Assembly: GCA_016234655.1 (NCBI GenBank)
Contig: JACRAU010000014.1
Coordinates: forward strand, 1 to 64,000
Origin: Betaproteobacteria bacterium
Lineage (GTDB): Bacteria > Pseudomonadota > Gammaproteobacteria > Burkholderiales > Thiobacillaceae
Length of the DNA stretch: 64,000 nt
Direction: 5' to 3'
A program made the translations under genes and the position numbers. Below the pieces are notes generated by a model. It worked only from the letters and a program-made list of their open reading frames with translations. It made no database searches and was not told where the DNA came from. Positions 63,439 to 64,000 of the stretch are shown piece after piece; within the stretch, counting starts at the first letter, position 1; each line of letters starts with the position of its first letter.

Positions 63439-63831
63439 TTAGCGCTTGGAGAACTGCTTCCGACGACGCGCTTTGTGCAGACCGACCTTCTTACGCTCGA
63501 CCTCGCGGGCATCGCGGGTAACCAGACCGGCATGCTTGAGCGTGGTCTTCAGGCTGGGGTCGAATTCGATCAGCGCGCGGGTGATGCCGTGACGCACCGC
63601 ACCGGCTTGACCGGATTCGCCGCCGCCGGCGACGTTGACCATGATGTCGAAGGCGGCTTCCTTCTCGGTCAGCACCAGGGGCTGGCGCACGACCATGCGG
63701 CCGGTTTCGCGAGCGAAGTACTGGTCGACGGGCTTGCCGTTGACGACGATCTGGCCCTTGCCGGCCTTGATGAAGACGCGAGCGACGGAGCTCTTGCGAC
63801 GCCCAGTGCCGTAGTAGTAGTCACCGATCAT
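63439..63831 (-). CDS. rpsI: Small ribosomal subunit protein uS9
   Basis: A 130-aa protein with the S9 signature [20 protein letters not shown] and a C-terminal tail ending RRRKQFSKR, which reaches the tRNA site in the ribosome. Downstream of rplM by 10 nt, as in most bacteria. Confidence 0.97.
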   Translation of the reverse strand: MIGDYYYGTGRRKSSVARVFIKAGKGQIVVNGKPVDQYFARETGRMVVRQPLVLTEKEAAFDIMVNVAGGGESGQAGAVRHGITRALIEFDPSLKTTLKHAGLVTRDAREVERKKVGLHKARRRKQFSKR

Positions 63832-63841
63832 GACTTAATCC

Positions 63842-64000
63842 TTAAATTTCCAGAGCTTTGGGCTGCTGGGCGGCATGGGGATGCTCGCCGCCGGCATAGA
63901 CCTTCAGCTTCTTGATCATGGCATAGCCCAAGGGGCCCTTGGGCAGCATGCCCTTGACGGCCTTCTCCAGGGCACGGCCGGGATGCTTGGCCTGCATGTC
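63842..64000 (-). CDS. rplM: Large ribosomal subunit protein uL13, C-terminal part
   Basis: The window ends inside this gene; the last 52 residues are visible. They include [20 protein letters not shown] and the ending AQQPKALEI, typical for L13. It is the first gene of the rplM-rpsI operon. Confidence 0.93.
   Translation of the reverse strand, partial: DMQAKHPGRALEKAVKGMLPKGPLGYAMIKKLKVYAGGEHPHAAQQPKALEI

Noticed and set aside
1-64000. CRISPR array, prophage or complete insertion sequence
   Set aside because: No evenly spaced direct repeats with unique spacers, no phage structural genes, and no transposase or integrase gene recognised.

Overview
The window is GC-rich, densely packed chromosome with no prophage, CRISPR array or complete insertion sequence. 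Gene content suggests a respiring, sulfur-oxidising betaproteobacterium, perhaps near Thiobacillaceae or Nitrosomonadales. This is inferred from the cytoplasmic sulfite dehydrogenase module (SoeABC type), the many c-type cytochromes and FeS/NrfD proteins, and the housekeeping gene style. The species cannot be fixed from this sequence alone.

Layout. 1-2.5 kb (minus): a textbook rRNA-type promoter and boxA leader point off the left edge, preceded by an ArsR-rhodanese fusion, tyrS, a tRNA-Gly(CCC) and a second, degenerate tRNA-Gly whose T loop is split by an 88-nt multi-hairpin insert. 2.5-6 kb (plus): thiS, thiG, trmB, a Tat-dependent TRAP binding protein and a lipoprotein cytochrome c. 5.9-10.3 kb (minus): FKBP isomerase, OmpA lipoprotein, and the pmbA-dctQ-dctM operon. 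darP (plus) is followed by soeABC (minus, 11-15.7 kb). 16-20 kb (plus): a REC-PAS-GGDEF-EAL regulator and an Atm1-type ABC exporter. 20-27.4 kb (minus): a beta-barrel protein and a CzcCBA-type metal efflux operon with a DUF3240 gene and a His-rich leader gene. 27.4-32.7 kb (minus): hybrid histidine kinase, HD-GYP regulator and SpoIIE-phosphatase regulator with overlapping ends. 33-39 kb: a HAD phosphatase, a CbiM-like membrane protein, a 142-bp MITE, and a TonB-dependent-receptor / BNR protein / TlpA / TonB operon. 39-46 kb: hrpA, a heme-binding chemoreceptor, pgsA-like, and a metallo-hydrolase lipoprotein. 46-49.6 kb (minus): tatD and two tandem CPA2 antiporters. 49.7-57.9 kb (plus): a P-type ATPase, an NDUFA9-like protein, cca, a DUF2892 protein, and a tetraheme cytochrome-ferredoxin-NrfD module. 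58-64 kb: ilvA, rpiA, two small lipoproteins in lower-GC DNA, yacG, erpA, argC, rpsI and the end of rplM.

How genes work together. SoeABC would oxidise sulfite in the cytoplasm and reduce quinone. The tetraheme-ferredoxin-NrfD set looks like a second quinone-linked electron conduit lacking a catalytic subunit. The CzcCBA operon spans both membranes to expel metal. The TonB receptor operon appears to be one outer-membrane uptake unit with its own TonB and thioredoxin. The three-gene kinase operon links one sensor to c-di-GMP hydrolysis and to a serine phosphatase output.

The most unusual theme is repeats. At least four loci carry palindromes or arrays built from 7-nt units whose sequence differs between loci (thiS-thiG gap, soeB-soeC gap, and two translated in frame inside hrpA). 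Separate GTAGGAG-type and CCCTCTC-type palindromes sit in soeA-soeB, the trmB N-terminus and other gaps.
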